A DNA stretch of 64,000 nt from Pelagibacterium luteolum (GTDB lineage Bacteria; Pseudomonadota; Alphaproteobacteria; Rhizobiales; Devosiaceae), in NCBI RefSeq assembly GCF_900100665.1, contig NZ_FNCS01000001.1, positions 129,001 to 193,000 of the forward strand. Reading direction: 5' to 3'. This document shows positions 1 through 8,565 of the stretch, one piece after another. The first letter of the stretch is position 1, and each line of letters begins with the position of its first letter. Under the pieces are notes generated by a model. That model saw nothing but the letters and a program-made list of their open reading frames with translations, ran no database searches and was not told where the DNA came from. The translations under genes were made by a program, and so were the position numbers.

Positions 1-62
1 ACACGACCACCAAGCTCTACAAACTGCGGCGGCTGCAGGACGAGATGTTCGGGCTGGTTTGA
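1..62 (+). CDS. 3' end of an unrecognised gene (partial)
   Basis: A frame open from base 3 codes for 19 residues, TTTKLYKLRRLQDEMFGLV, and stops at TGA 60-62. The rest lies off the left edge. It ends 24 bases before the aminotransferase ATG and points the same way, so the two are probably co-transcribed. Nothing in this tail identifies a family. Confidence 0.5.
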   Translation, partial: TTTKLYKLRRLQDEMFGLV

Positions 63-86
63 GCGCCACCCGGGAGGAGAACCCAA

Positions 87-1193
87 ATGACGCCACCACG
101 CCCCACAAGGGTCATCGCCCAATTGCCCGCGACTGTGCCCTTCGTCGGCCCGGAGGTGATCGAGCGCAGGACGGGAAAACCGTTTCTGGCGCGGCTTGGC
201 GCCAATGAAAGCGGGTTTGGACCCTCGCCCAAAGTGATCGCGGCGATTGCCGAGATGGCTGGGGACGTCTGGACCTATGGGGACAGCGAAAACTTCCTGC
301 TGCGCGAGGCGCTGAGCCACCATCTGGGCGTCGGGATTGATGCGATTACCGTGGGCGAAGGGATCGACGGGCTGCTGGGACTGACCTGCCGGTTGTTTCT
401 CGAACCCGGCGATCGGGTGGTGACATCGCTGGGGGCCTATCCGACCTTCAACTATCATGTCGCAGCGCAAGGGGCCGACCTCGTCAAAGTGCCCTATGCC
501 GATGACAGGGAAGACCTCGACGCCCTGGTCGCGGCGACCCGCCTCGCGCCGACACGGGTCGTCTATCTCGCCAACCCCGACAATCCGATGGGGACGTGGT
601 GGGATGCGCAGGCGGTGGAAACATTCGTCAAAGCGGTGCCCGAGGAGACGCTGATCATCCTCGATGAAGCCTATGGCGAAACGGCACCGGAGGGGACATT
701 GCCTCCCGCGACGTTGATGCAGCCCAATCTGGTACGGTTCAGAACCTTTTCAAAGGCTTACGGACTGGCCGGAATGCGGGTGGCCTATGCGTTCGGCATG
801 CCCGAAATCGTGTCGCTGTTCGATCGCATCCGCAATCATTTCGGCGTCAACAAGCTGGCGCAGCATGCAGCGCTGGTCGCGTTGGCCGATCGCGACCATG
901 TGGATAACATCGTGGAAAAGATTGCCGCCGCGCGCCATGAACTGGTCGCAACAGCACGCGAGGCCGGGCTGGTCGCCCTCCCCTCGGCGACCAATTTCGT
1001 CGCCATCGATTGCGGTTCGAGCCAACGCGCCGACGCGATGCTCGCGGCCATGCTTGATAAGGGAATTTTCGTACGTAAACCCATGGTGCCGGTCCTCGAC
1101 CGCTGCATCCGGATCAGCGTTGGGCGATCCGAAGCCATGGGACTGGCAATCGCCGCGCTATCCGAGGCTGCCCGAGCTGTCAAACCGCTCTAA
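87..1193 (+). CDS. PLP-dependent aminotransferase, histidinol-phosphate aminotransferase-like
   Basis: A 368-residue fold type I aminotransferase. The family transfers an amino group between an amino acid and a 2-oxo acid in the cytoplasm, and the closest class by motif is HisC. The PLP-binding lysine is Lys223 in TFSKAYGLAGMR. The substrate-side motif ANPDNPMG and the ILDEAYGE segment, whose Asp contacts the PLP nitrogen, are both present. Length is normal for HisC. The start follows a GGGAGGAG ribosome site by about 7 bases. It lies just upstream of a polysaccharide operon but is separated from it by 135 bases without a gene, so a role in amino-sugar or amino-acid metabolism cannot be decided. 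Family call firm, substrate not. Confidence 0.85.
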   Translation: MTPPRPTRVIAQLPATVPFVGPEVIERRTGKPFLARLGANESGFGPSPKVIAAIAEMAGDVWTYGDSENFLLREALSHHLGVGIDAITVGEGIDGLLGLTCRLFLEPGDRVVTSLGAYPTFNYHVAAQGADLVKVPYADDREDLDALVAATRLAPTRVVYLANPDNPMGTWWDAQAVETFVKAVPEETLIILDEAYGETAPEGTLPPATLMQPNLVRFRTFSKAYGLAGMRVAYAFGMPEIVSLFDRIRNHFGVNKLAQHAALVALADRDHVDNIVEKIAAARHELVATAREAGLVALPSATNFVAIDCGSSQRADAMLAAMLDKGIFVRKPMVPVLDRCIRISVGRSEAMGLAIAALSEAARAVKPL

Positions 1194-1328
1194 AATGTTA
1201 GAATAAAGCGAGGAATCGCAACGGCGCCGGCTTCCAGCTGAGCGGCGTTCTGCTTGATGTTCTGAAAAGTGTCGGCCAGTCTGTTACCCGGGCGTTAACC
1301 ATTTAGGCAAGAATGGGGCACGGGGGCG

Positions 1329-2075
1329 ATGGTTGATTTTCTAGGGCACGACACAGGTGAACAGACGCTCGCGTCCGCGCTGTTGCGCGCCCTCAATCCA
1401 TCGCTCGTTCCACGGCCGATCGGCACCGATAATCTTGAGCGCACCCTCCATTCAGGGCTGGTCCTCAAGCGTCGCGCGGGCGCGCCTCTGGTGCCCGCCA
1501 GAGTGCCGGGCCTGGCCAAGCGCAGCTTAGATATTGGGCTGGCGCTATGGCTCCTCGCCACGCTTTGGCCGCTGATGCTGCTGGCCGGGCTGGCGGTGAA
1601 GCTGTCGGGGCCGGGACCGATCCTTTTTACCCAAATTCGCGCCGGTCAGAACGGGCGCCCGTTCACCATTTACAAGTTCCGCTCCATGCGGACCGAAGCA
1701 GCGCACCAAGAGAGCGTGACCGCGGTCGGCGCCGTGCTGCGGCGCACATCGTTTGACGAACTGCCGCAGATTTTCAACGTGTTGCGGGGCGAGATGAGCA
1801 TGGTCGGTCCGCGCCCGCATGTGATCGACATGCATGTGGCCGGGCAGCGCTATGACGACCTCGTCCCGCACTACGCGCAGCGCCTGACGATACGTCCGGG
1901 GATTTCCGGCTGGGCGCAGGTCAATGGACTGCGCGGTGTGGTTGCCGACACCGACAGCGCGCAGGCGCGCATCGACCATGATCTTGCCTATCTGCAAAAC
2001 ATCTCACTTACGCTGGACATCAAGATCGTCTGGCTAACGGTGACGCGCGAAATCCTGCGCGGCACCGGACGATAA
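1329..2075 (+). CDS. Undecaprenyl-phosphate phosphoglycosyl transferase (bacterial sugar transferase)
   Basis: A 248-residue monotopic phosphoglycosyl transferase. The family moves a sugar-1-phosphate from a nucleotide sugar to undecaprenyl phosphate, starting each repeat unit at the inner membrane. KRSLDI at residues 64-69 opens the domain, the single membrane-embedded helix spans about 70-91, KFRSM lies near 116-120, and the catalytic Asp-Glu pair is D143-E144 in TSFDELPQ. MVGPRP and RPGISGWAQV follow. It lacks the four extra membrane helices of WbaP-type enzymes; the first 60 residues look disordered. It is the first gene of the rightward polysaccharide operon, with gmd 18 bases downstream. 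The sugar it loads cannot be read from the sequence. Confidence 0.92.
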   Translation: MVDFLGHDTGEQTLASALLRALNPSLVPRPIGTDNLERTLHSGLVLKRRAGAPLVPARVPGLAKRSLDIGLALWLLATLWPLMLLAGLAVKLSGPGPILFTQIRAGQNGRPFTIYKFRSMRTEAAHQESVTAVGAVLRRTSFDELPQIFNVLRGEMSMVGPRPHVIDMHVAGQRYDDLVPHYAQRLTIRPGISGWAQVNGLRGVVADTDSAQARIDHDLAYLQNISLTLDIKIVWLTVTREILRGTGR

Positions 2076-2093
2076 GACCGAACCGGGGGACGC

Positions 2094-3155
2094 ATGACCA
2101 AGACAGCACTGATCACTGGAGTGACCGGACAGGACGGCGCCTATCTGGCAAAACTTCTGCTCGAGAAGGGCTATACCGTCCACGGCATCAAGCGGCGCTC
2201 GTCGTCGTTCAACACCGAACGTATCGATGCCCTCCATTATGGGCCGCATGGCAGTAATGGCCAGTTCAATCTCCATTATGGCGACCTGACCGACGCCACC
2301 AATCTCATCCGCATCGTCAAGGAAACTCGGCCCGACGAGATCTATAATCTCGCGGCGCAAAGCCATGTGAAAGTGTCGTTCGACACCGCCGAATATACGG
2401 CTAATGCCGACGGGTTGGGCACGGTGCGGTTGCTCGAGGCGATCCGCATATTGGGCCTTGAGGGGCGGACCAAATTCTATCAGGCGGCGACCTCCGAACT
2501 CTATGGCCGATGCGCCGCCGCCCCGCAGACCGAGACCACACCCTTTGCGCCGCGCTCGCCCTATGCAGCGGCAAAGCTCTACGCCTATTGGATGGTGGTG
2601 AACTATCGCGAAGCCTATGGCATGCACGCCTCGAACGGCATCTTGTTCAACCATGAAAGCCCGCTGCGCGGCGAAACCTTCGTCACCCGCAAGATCACTC
2701 GCGCCGTGGCGGCGATCGCCCACGGGCGCGGCCAGTGCCTCTATCTGGGCAATCTCGACGCCTGCCGCGACTGGGGACACGCGCGCGAATATGTCGAGGG
2801 CATGTGGCTGATGCTGCAGCAGGAACAGCCCGACGATTATGTGCTGGCAACCGGCGTCACGACCACTGTGCGCCAGTTCACCCAATGGGCGTTTTCCGAA
2901 ATCGGCATCACGCTCGACTGGCGTGGCGAGGGCGTGGACGAAAAAGGCTTCGACACAAGAAACGGCAAATGCCTCGTTTCCGTCGACCCGCGCTATTTCC
3001 GCCCTACCGAAGTCGACGTGCTGCTCGGCGACTGCCGAAAGGCGCGCGAAAAACTGGGCTGGCGGGCCAGAACCGGCGTGCGCGCGCTGGTGCGCGAAAT
3101 GGTGGCCGCCGATCTCAAATCGGTCCGCGGCGAACTGGCGGTCGAGGCGCAGTGA
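2094..3155 (+). CDS. gmd: GDP-mannose 4,6-dehydratase
   Basis: A 353-residue extended short-chain dehydrogenase that converts GDP-D-mannose to GDP-4-dehydro-6-deoxy-D-mannose, the first step to GDP-L-fucose. The Rossmann motif is GVTGQDG at 9-15. The family signature [13 protein letters not shown] follows. Catalytic residues match the E. coli enzyme shifted by one: Thr133, Glu135, Tyr157 and Lys161 (YAAAK). [16 protein letters not shown], the substrate-binding loop, is intact. fcl begins 3 bases after the stop, so the two steps are translationally linked. Length is typical. Confidence 0.97.
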   Translation: MTKTALITGVTGQDGAYLAKLLLEKGYTVHGIKRRSSSFNTERIDALHYGPHGSNGQFNLHYGDLTDATNLIRIVKETRPDEIYNLAAQSHVKVSFDTAEYTANADGLGTVRLLEAIRILGLEGRTKFYQAATSELYGRCAAAPQTETTPFAPRSPYAAAKLYAYWMVVNYREAYGMHASNGILFNHESPLRGETFVTRKITRAVAAIAHGRGQCLYLGNLDACRDWGHAREYVEGMWLMLQQEQPDDYVLATGVTTTVRQFTQWAFSEIGITLDWRGEGVDEKGFDTRNGKCLVSVDPRYFRPTEVDVLLGDCRKAREKLGWRARTGVRALVREMVAADLKSVRGELAVEAQ

Positions 3156-3158
3156 ACC

Positions 3159-4103
3159 ATGGGCAAGATCGCGGGCAAAAGAATCTGGATTGCCGGCCAT
3201 AACGGGCTTGTGGGCAGCGCGATGATGCGGCGGCTGGCGCGCGAAGCGTGCGACGTCCTGACCGTTGAGCGATCAAGGCTCGATCTCACGCGTCAGGACG
3301 ACGTCGCCGACTTTCTCATCGAGAGCCGGCCCGACGCCATCGTCTTTTGCGCGGCGCGGGTGGGGGGAATCCTCGCCAATGACACCGAGCCGGTACCCTT
3401 CCTTCTCGACAATCTGCAAATGGCCACAAGCGTCTTTGCTGCCGCCCATGCCGCCGATGTGGATCGCATTCTCTATCTCGGTTCGAGCTGCGTCTATCCG
3501 CGCGACGCGGCCCAACCGATGGCCGAAGATGCGCTGCTCACGGGACCACTGGAGGCGACCAACCAATGGTACGCCATTGCCAAGATCGCCGGGATCAAGC
3601 TGGCGCAGGCGTACCGCAAGCAGTTCGGGCGCGACTATGTTTCGGCCATGCCCACCAATCTTTATGGCCCGGGCGACAATTTCGATCTGGCGACGAGCCA
3701 CGTCCTGCCCGGTCTGATCGCGCGCATCCACGCGGCCCATGAGCGCGGCGCGCCATCGGTGCCGATCTGGGGCACCGGGACACCGCGTCGCGAATTTCTC
3801 CATGTCGGTGATTGCGCCGATGCGCTGGTCTGCGTGCTGCGAGATTATAGCGATGCGATGCCGATCAACATCGGATCGGGCCAGGAGATTTCGATCGCCG
3901 AATTGGCCGCGCTGGTGGCCGAGATCGTCGGCTATCGCGGCGCCCTGGTCTTTGACAGCGGCAAGCCGGACGGCACACCGCGAAAGCTGCTCGATTGCAG
4001 CCGACTCGACGCGCTGGGCTGGCGTCCGGCGATCGGGCTGCGCGAGGGGATAACTGCGACCTATCGCTGGTATCGCAACACGCTCGAGCGGAGGGCCGCA
4101 TGA
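3159..4103 (+). CDS. fcl: GDP-L-fucose synthase
   Basis: A 314-residue epimerase/reductase that turns GDP-4-dehydro-6-deoxy-D-mannose into GDP-L-fucose using NADPH. The nucleotide motif GHNGLVG is at 13-19. Ser109, Cys111, Tyr138 and Lys142 match the E. coli catalytic set (Ser107, Cys109, Tyr136, Lys140) with a uniform shift of two. With gmd, and with manB and manC on the opposite strand, it completes the route from mannose-6-phosphate to GDP-fucose. The stop overlaps the next start as ATGA. Confidence 0.96.
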   Translation: MGKIAGKRIWIAGHNGLVGSAMMRRLAREACDVLTVERSRLDLTRQDDVADFLIESRPDAIVFCAARVGGILANDTEPVPFLLDNLQMATSVFAAAHAADVDRILYLGSSCVYPRDAAQPMAEDALLTGPLEATNQWYAIAKIAGIKLAQAYRKQFGRDYVSAMPTNLYGPGDNFDLATSHVLPGLIARIHAAHERGAPSVPIWGTGTPRREFLHVGDCADALVCVLRDYSDAMPINIGSGQEISIAELAALVAEIVGYRGALVFDSGKPDGTPRKLLDCSRLDALGWRPAIGLREGITATYRWYRNTLERRAA

Positions 4104-5365
4104 AGATCGCCATCGTCGGGCTCAACTACGCCCCCGAACCCATCGGCATTGCCGTCTATACGACCGGGCTTGCGCAAACGCTTGCCGCCCGCGGTCACGA
4201 TGTCGAGGTGATCGCCGGCCAGCCCTATTACCCCAATTGGGCCGTGATGGACGGATTTCCGCGGGCGGGCTTTAAAGCCTCGCGCGAAAACGGCGTGCGC
4301 CTGTTGCGCTTGCCGCACTATGTGCCCGGCAAGCCGAGCGGGGCCAAGCGGCTGCTCCATCACGCGAGCTTTGCCACAACGTCAGCCCTGCCCGCTTTGT
4401 GGAAAGGGCTCACGGGTCGGCCCGATCTGGTGATCGCCATTGCGCCATCGCTTTTGTCGGCGCCCGTCGCGCTTGCAATGGCCAAGGCGGCAGGCGCCAA
4501 AAGCTGGCTCCATATCCAGGACTTCGAGATCGATGCTGCGGTCGCCACCGGCATGCTGCCCGAGCGCGGCCGCGCTATGGCACTGGCGCGCCGCTTCGAG
4601 GCGGGGCTGCTGAAAGGGTTCGATACCGTCAGCACCATTTCGCCCCAGATGCGCGCGCTGCTCGTCGAAAAAGGCGTCACCCCGGAGCGTGCCGTGCTGT
4701 TTCCCAACTGGGCCGACATCGATGCGGCGCACTACGCCGGCCCCTCGTCCTATCGGCGCCAATGGGGGATCACCACCCGGCACGTAGCGCTTTATTCCGG
4801 CGCCATCGGGGCCAAGCAGGGGATCGGCATCATCATCGAAGCGGCTCGCCGATTGCAGGCCCGCAGCGATCTGACCTTCGTCATCTGCGGTGAGGGACCA
4901 AACCGTGACGCGCTCGATGCGGCGGCGCAAACCCTGCCCAATCTGCGCGTTTATGATTTGCAGCCAAAGGAGCGGCTCGGCGATCTCCTGGCGTTGGCCA
5001 GTGTGCATCTTCTGCCGCAGTTGGGGTCTGCTGCCGATCTCGTTTTGCCCTCAAAGCTCGCCAATATGCTCGCTTCCGGCCGCCCGGTCATCGCTACGGC
5101 AGCGTCGGGAACGGGCCTTGCAGCGGCGGTCGCGGGCAATGGCATCGTCACGCAGCCAGAGGATGGGCCCGCATTTGCAACCGCGATTGCGAACCTGCTC
5201 GACGATGACGTCATGCGCACGGAGCTGGGACAAGCCGCGCGAGCCTCGGCACTGACGCGATGGGCGCGCGGGCCGATCTTGGATAGAGCCTGTGCGCATA
5301 TGGAGCGCACCGCTGCCTCAAGGCGCACCGCACCCCGCCCAGCCATTGCCACCGCCGATGAGTGA
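4100..5365 (+). CDS. WcaI-like family 4 glycosyltransferase
   Basis: A 421-residue GT4 glycosyltransferase resembling WcaI of colanic acid synthesis. It starts MKIAIVGLNYAPEPIGIAVY, the conserved opening of that family, with GQPYYPNW near 45. The C-terminal half has the GT-B nucleotide-sugar site (SGAIGAKQGIG, then LPSKLANMLASGRPVIA in place of the usual Glu-rich loop, as in WcaI). I chose ATG 4100 because it gives the canonical N-terminus and an ATGA junction with fcl; the frame stays open further upstream. WcaI is thought to transfer fucose in colanic acid, so with fcl next door a fucosyltransferase role is a reasonable inference. It acts on the cytoplasmic face of the inner membrane. Confidence 0.88.
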   Translation: MKIAIVGLNYAPEPIGIAVYTTGLAQTLAARGHDVEVIAGQPYYPNWAVMDGFPRAGFKASRENGVRLLRLPHYVPGKPSGAKRLLHHASFATTSALPALWKGLTGRPDLVIAIAPSLLSAPVALAMAKAAGAKSWLHIQDFEIDAAVATGMLPERGRAMALARRFEAGLLKGFDTVSTISPQMRALLVEKGVTPERAVLFPNWADIDAAHYAGPSSYRRQWGITTRHVALYSGAIGAKQGIGIIIEAARRLQARSDLTFVICGEGPNRDALDAAAQTLPNLRVYDLQPKERLGDLLALASVHLLPQLGSAADLVLPSKLANMLASGRPVIATAASGTGLAAAVAGNGIVTQPEDGPAFATAIANLLDDDVMRTELGQAARASALTRWARGPILDRACAHMERTAASRRTAPRPAIATADE

Positions 5366-6671
5366 CGGCGCGTCATCGTTGGAAATCGTACCGGTACGGG
5401 GACGGATCGTGCTCTCCGCGACGGCGCGCAATCGCATCGCCAACTATCTTAACTTCGCCACGACGGCGCTGGTCGGGCTGATCGTCAACCCTATCCTTCT
5501 GGCGGCGCTCGGGACCTCGGGCTTTGGCATCTGGAAGACCATCGCCAGGCTCTTTGAAACCGTGATCGCCACGCAGGGCGGCGCGACGCAGGCGCTCAAA
5601 TGGGTGCTGGCGCGCGAAAATGCGCAAGCATCGGCTGACGCATTGCGGCGACGGGTCGGATCGGCGCTGGTCAACTGGGCGCTATGGGCAGCGCCCTTCG
5701 CCGTCCTCGCTCTGGGCCTCGTCCTCGCCTTGCCGTGGATGTTCCCGCAAGCCGGCCCCGATCTCACCATCGCCGGGCTGATCCTTGCAATCAACGGCCT
5801 CGTCGCGGGCCTTGTGTCCATTCCCGCCTACAGCCTGATCGGGGTGAACAAGGGCTATCTGGCCCTGGGCTTGTCGGCGCTTATGGCGGGCATTGTCGGC
5901 GCGGGGCTGGTCTTTGCCGCCCTAAGCGGATGGGGCCTCGTCGGCATGGCGGCGATGGTCCTTTTCGGCTCGGTCCCGGGGGCGGCGCTGTGTTACTGGC
6001 TCGCGTGGAGGGCGATCCCCTGGTGGGGAATAGCCGCGCCAGGGCCCGTCGACATGGCCGATATCAACCGACTCGGCGGCTGGACCCTGGGCTGGAGCGC
6101 GATCGAAAAAGTATTGCTCGCCAGCGAACTCGTGCTGATCGCCCTTCTGGCCGGCGCGGCGATGGCGGGGCAATATGTCTTTACCGCCTACGCCGCCCAG
6201 ACGGCGCTGGTCATCTGCCTTTTGACCACCAATGCCGCCATGCCCGGGCTCGGCGCAAGGCTTGCGGCGGGCAACAGAGCCGAAGCGGCAATGATCATTG
6301 CGCAAACGCGCCGCACCAGCCTCCTGCTGTCGTTCGGCGTGGGCGCGGTGATCATCTGCGCCAACGCAGCCTTTGTTGCGCTTTGGGCCGGGGACGCCAT
6401 GTATCTGGGCGCTGGCGCCAACGCGCTGATCGTCATCGCTGCAATTCAACTGGCCCATATTCGCACCGAAGCTCAGATCCTCGACGCCATGCTCATCGTC
6501 AAGCCGCGTGTGCTTTTGGGCGCCGGCGCGGTGGTCGTGGGGATCGCCTGCGCCATAGCGGGGTTTGTCCTCACCGCGGACATCACATGGATGATCGCCG
6601 GGCTGATTGCAGGACGGCTTGCCCTGACGCTGGGCCTGCCGGCCATCGCGAGACGGGCGGTACGCCGATGA
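5358..6671 (+). CDS. Wzx-like polysaccharide flippase (MATE/MOP superfamily)
   Basis: A 437-residue integral membrane protein made almost entirely of hydrophobic segments, fitting the 12-14 helix Wzx/MurJ-type exporters that flip undecaprenyl-linked repeat units across the inner membrane. The N-terminal part (RNRIANYLNFATTALVGLIV, then LGTSGFGIWK) resembles the first helices of that family. The start at ATG 5358 overlaps the preceding gene by 8 bases and is preferred over an upstream in-frame ATG at 5292, which would add residues read out of frame from that gene's end. The next gene overlaps as ATGA. Position between glycosyltransferase and polymerase genes supports the role. Confidence 0.82.
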   Translation: MSDGASSLEIVPVRGRIVLSATARNRIANYLNFATTALVGLIVNPILLAALGTSGFGIWKTIARLFETVIATQGGATQALKWVLARENAQASADALRRRVGSALVNWALWAAPFAVLALGLVLALPWMFPQAGPDLTIAGLILAINGLVAGLVSIPAYSLIGVNKGYLALGLSALMAGIVGAGLVFAALSGWGLVGMAAMVLFGSVPGAALCYWLAWRAIPWWGIAAPGPVDMADINRLGGWTLGWSAIEKVLLASELVLIALLAGAAMAGQYVFTAYAAQTALVICLLTTNAAMPGLGARLAAGNRAEAAMIIAQTRRTSLLLSFGVGAVIICANAAFVALWAGDAMYLGAGANALIVIAAIQLAHIRTEAQILDAMLIVKPRVLLGAGAVVVGIACAIAGFVLTADITWMIAGLIAGRLALTLGLPAIARRAVRR

Positions 6672-8071
6672 GGACAGAGGCCAATTCCCCTCGGCTTCGA
6701 ACGCTGGGCTGCCTCGCCATCGCGGCGCTGGGTATTCTTTATTGGCTTGCGCCTGAAGGGTTCGACCCGATCATCGCCTGGCCGTGCCTTTTGGTCGTCT
6801 ATGGCCTGATCGCCCACGCCCTGTACCGCCCGGTCGCGATGCGCCCGCAGATCGCCTCGGTCATCGCGCCGGAAACTCTGTTTTTGCTACTCGCCGCGCT
6901 CGTATTTTTCCTGCCCTATCAACTGGCGCTCTTGGGCATGTTCGATATCGGTGCGAGCCGGTTTATCACCCGGTCGTTCATGGAAGAGGCCAATAGCGCC
7001 ATCATTCTCTCCACATTGGGGGTCACTGCGTTTTACCTTGGGTGCCGCTGGCATGTGGCCGGACCTGTGGTCTCGCCGATTGCACCGGATCGGCGTCTTG
7101 CCGCCCTGCCCATCGCCACGCTTTTGGCAATGCTGGCCCTGATCGCGCTCTATCTGGGCGCCGGTTGGCGCGCGGCGGGCGAAGGGCGATACACCGGAAC
7201 ACAATCGGGCGGGGCTGTGGCCGACGGCGTCTCGCTGCTGATCGTGATGCTGGCCATGATGGCGGTCGCCCTGCCGGCCATCAAACGCAAATGGTCGGCA
7301 TCGCTGGGGCTCGGCGCGTGCGTCGCAATCGGCTGGGCCGTCTATCTCGCCGCATTTGGAGACCGGAACGGCGCGCTGCTGATCATCGTTGCAGGCATAG
7401 GAAGCTGGGCGAGCTTTCGCCGCCCGGTAGGACCGATCGCCCTCACCGCGGCACTGGTGGCCGGGCTTCTTATCTATGGCGTGCTGGAGACGGTGCGCCT
7501 GCCGACAGACCCCTATCGTGCACCAGTTCTGGCCCATCAGACGCTGGAAACCAGCTTCAACATTTCAACCATCGCCAACCGCGCTGCGCTCGCCACGGTG
7601 CCGGGCGAAACCGATTTTGCTTATGGCCGCTACAAGCTGATCGGGTTGGCCGGGGTGTTGCCGCTGATCCGGGGCTGGGCACTTGGTGATGGTTCGACAT
7701 ACCAAACCTCCGCCGACCGCCTCACCGCCATAATGCCCCCCCCCGATGCCGGGTGGAATGTGGGCACGACGATCATCGCCGATCTTTATGTCGACTTCGG
7801 CCCCGCCGGTGTGCCGGTCGGGCTGTTCGCGCTGGGGTTGATCGCCGGATGGCTGCGCAATCGCGCCATAACAATTCCCGGATCGGACGCAGCCAGCGTG
7901 AGCTATGTGCTGGCGCTGGCGCTTTTTGCGCAATTGCCGCGCTATGCCGCCGATTTTCCGGTGCGGATTCTCGTCTGGTCGGCACTCTTCATGCTGGCCG
8001 TAAAACTCATCATGCCCCTGCCCGCTTGCTCAGACGTCGATCTGGGCCTGCCGCAAAGAGCCGCGCCATGA
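6668..8071 (+). CDS. Wzy-like oligosaccharide repeat-unit polymerase
   Basis: A 467-residue polytopic membrane protein with about ten hydrophobic segments and a long periplasmic-type loop (about residues 275-375) containing the Arg-rich GDRNGALL and RLPTDPYRAP stretches. This topology fits O-antigen/EPS polymerases that join flipped repeat units in the periplasm; sequence alone is weak because Wzy proteins diverge strongly. ATG 6668 overlaps the flippase stop as ATGA, and the frame upstream of it is a shadow of the flippase gene. The acyltransferase start overlaps its own stop. Confidence 0.72.
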   Translation: MRTEANSPRLRTLGCLAIAALGILYWLAPEGFDPIIAWPCLLVVYGLIAHALYRPVAMRPQIASVIAPETLFLLLAALVFFLPYQLALLGMFDIGASRFITRSFMEEANSAIILSTLGVTAFYLGCRWHVAGPVVSPIAPDRRLAALPIATLLAMLALIALYLGAGWRAAGEGRYTGTQSGGAVADGVSLLIVMLAMMAVALPAIKRKWSASLGLGACVAIGWAVYLAAFGDRNGALLIIVAGIGSWASFRRPVGPIALTAALVAGLLIYGVLETVRLPTDPYRAPVLAHQTLETSFNISTIANRAALATVPGETDFAYGRYKLIGLAGVLPLIRGWALGDGSTYQTSADRLTAIMPPPDAGWNVGTTIIADLYVDFGPAGVPVGLFALGLIAGWLRNRAITIPGSDAASVSYVLALALFAQLPRYAADFPVRILVWSALFMLAVKLIMPLPACSDVDLGLPQRAAP

Positions 8072-8565
8072 TCGGTCATTTCATCCATGCCCTCTGGCGA
8101 CGGATCGCGCCCATCAGCCACGCGCGGGCCATCGGCGTTCGAATGGGCGAAGGCTGCCGGCTGATCGATGTGACATTTTCCACCGAACCCTATCTCGTGA
8201 CGCTCGGCAATCGCGTCAGCGCCAGTGGCACGCATTTCGAAACCCATGACGGCGGCGTCTGGGTATTGCGCGAGCGTTACCCCGATCTCGACAGGATCGC
8301 GCCGATTACCGTAGGCGATAACGTCTTCATCGGGCATGGCACCGTGATCCTGCCGGGGGTGACGATCGGCTCCAATGTGGTGATCGGCGCCGGCGCAATC
8401 GTCTCGCGCGATATCCCGAGCGACAGCGTCGCCGCCGGCGTGCCGGCCCGTGTCATCGGCACGCTTGCCGACTATCGCGATAAGGCGCTGGCCGAAGGCG
8501 TGATGACCAAGGCGTTGAACGGCAGACAGAAGCGCGAAGCGGTTTTGGCAAGGCTCGCCCGATGA
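8068..8565 (+). CDS. Left-handed beta-helix (hexapeptide) acyltransferase
   Basis: A 165-residue acetyl- or acyltransferase of the hexapeptide-repeat type. Repeats of the [LIV]-G-x4 kind run through ITVGDNVFIGHGTVILPGV and TIGSNVVIGAGAIVSRDI to VAAGVPARVIG, the usual end of the helix. The catalytic histidine is probably His226-codon-region HGT in IGHGTVIL or the His in GTHFETHD; I cannot separate them. In this operon it likely O-acetylates a sugar of the repeat unit in the cytoplasm. ATG 8068 gives the ATGA junction with the polymerase and begins MIGHFIHALW. The gene is short but complete for the family. Confidence 0.85.
   Translation: MIGHFIHALWRRIAPISHARAIGVRMGEGCRLIDVTFSTEPYLVTLGNRVSASGTHFETHDGGVWVLRERYPDLDRIAPITVGDNVFIGHGTVILPGVTIGSNVVIGAGAIVSRDIPSDSVAAGVPARVIGTLADYRDKALAEGVMTKALNGRQKREAVLARLAR

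Noticed and set aside
2034-3200. A 388-codon open frame on the minus strand across gmd
   Set aside because: It is antisense to an unmistakable gmd, has no family motif, and arises from high GC codon bias in the opposite frame.
5684-6667. Upstream extension of the polymerase frame through the flippase gene
   Set aside because: The stretch is Arg- and Gly-rich shadow sequence; the membrane-protein pattern starts at ATG 6668, which also gives a clean ATGA junction.
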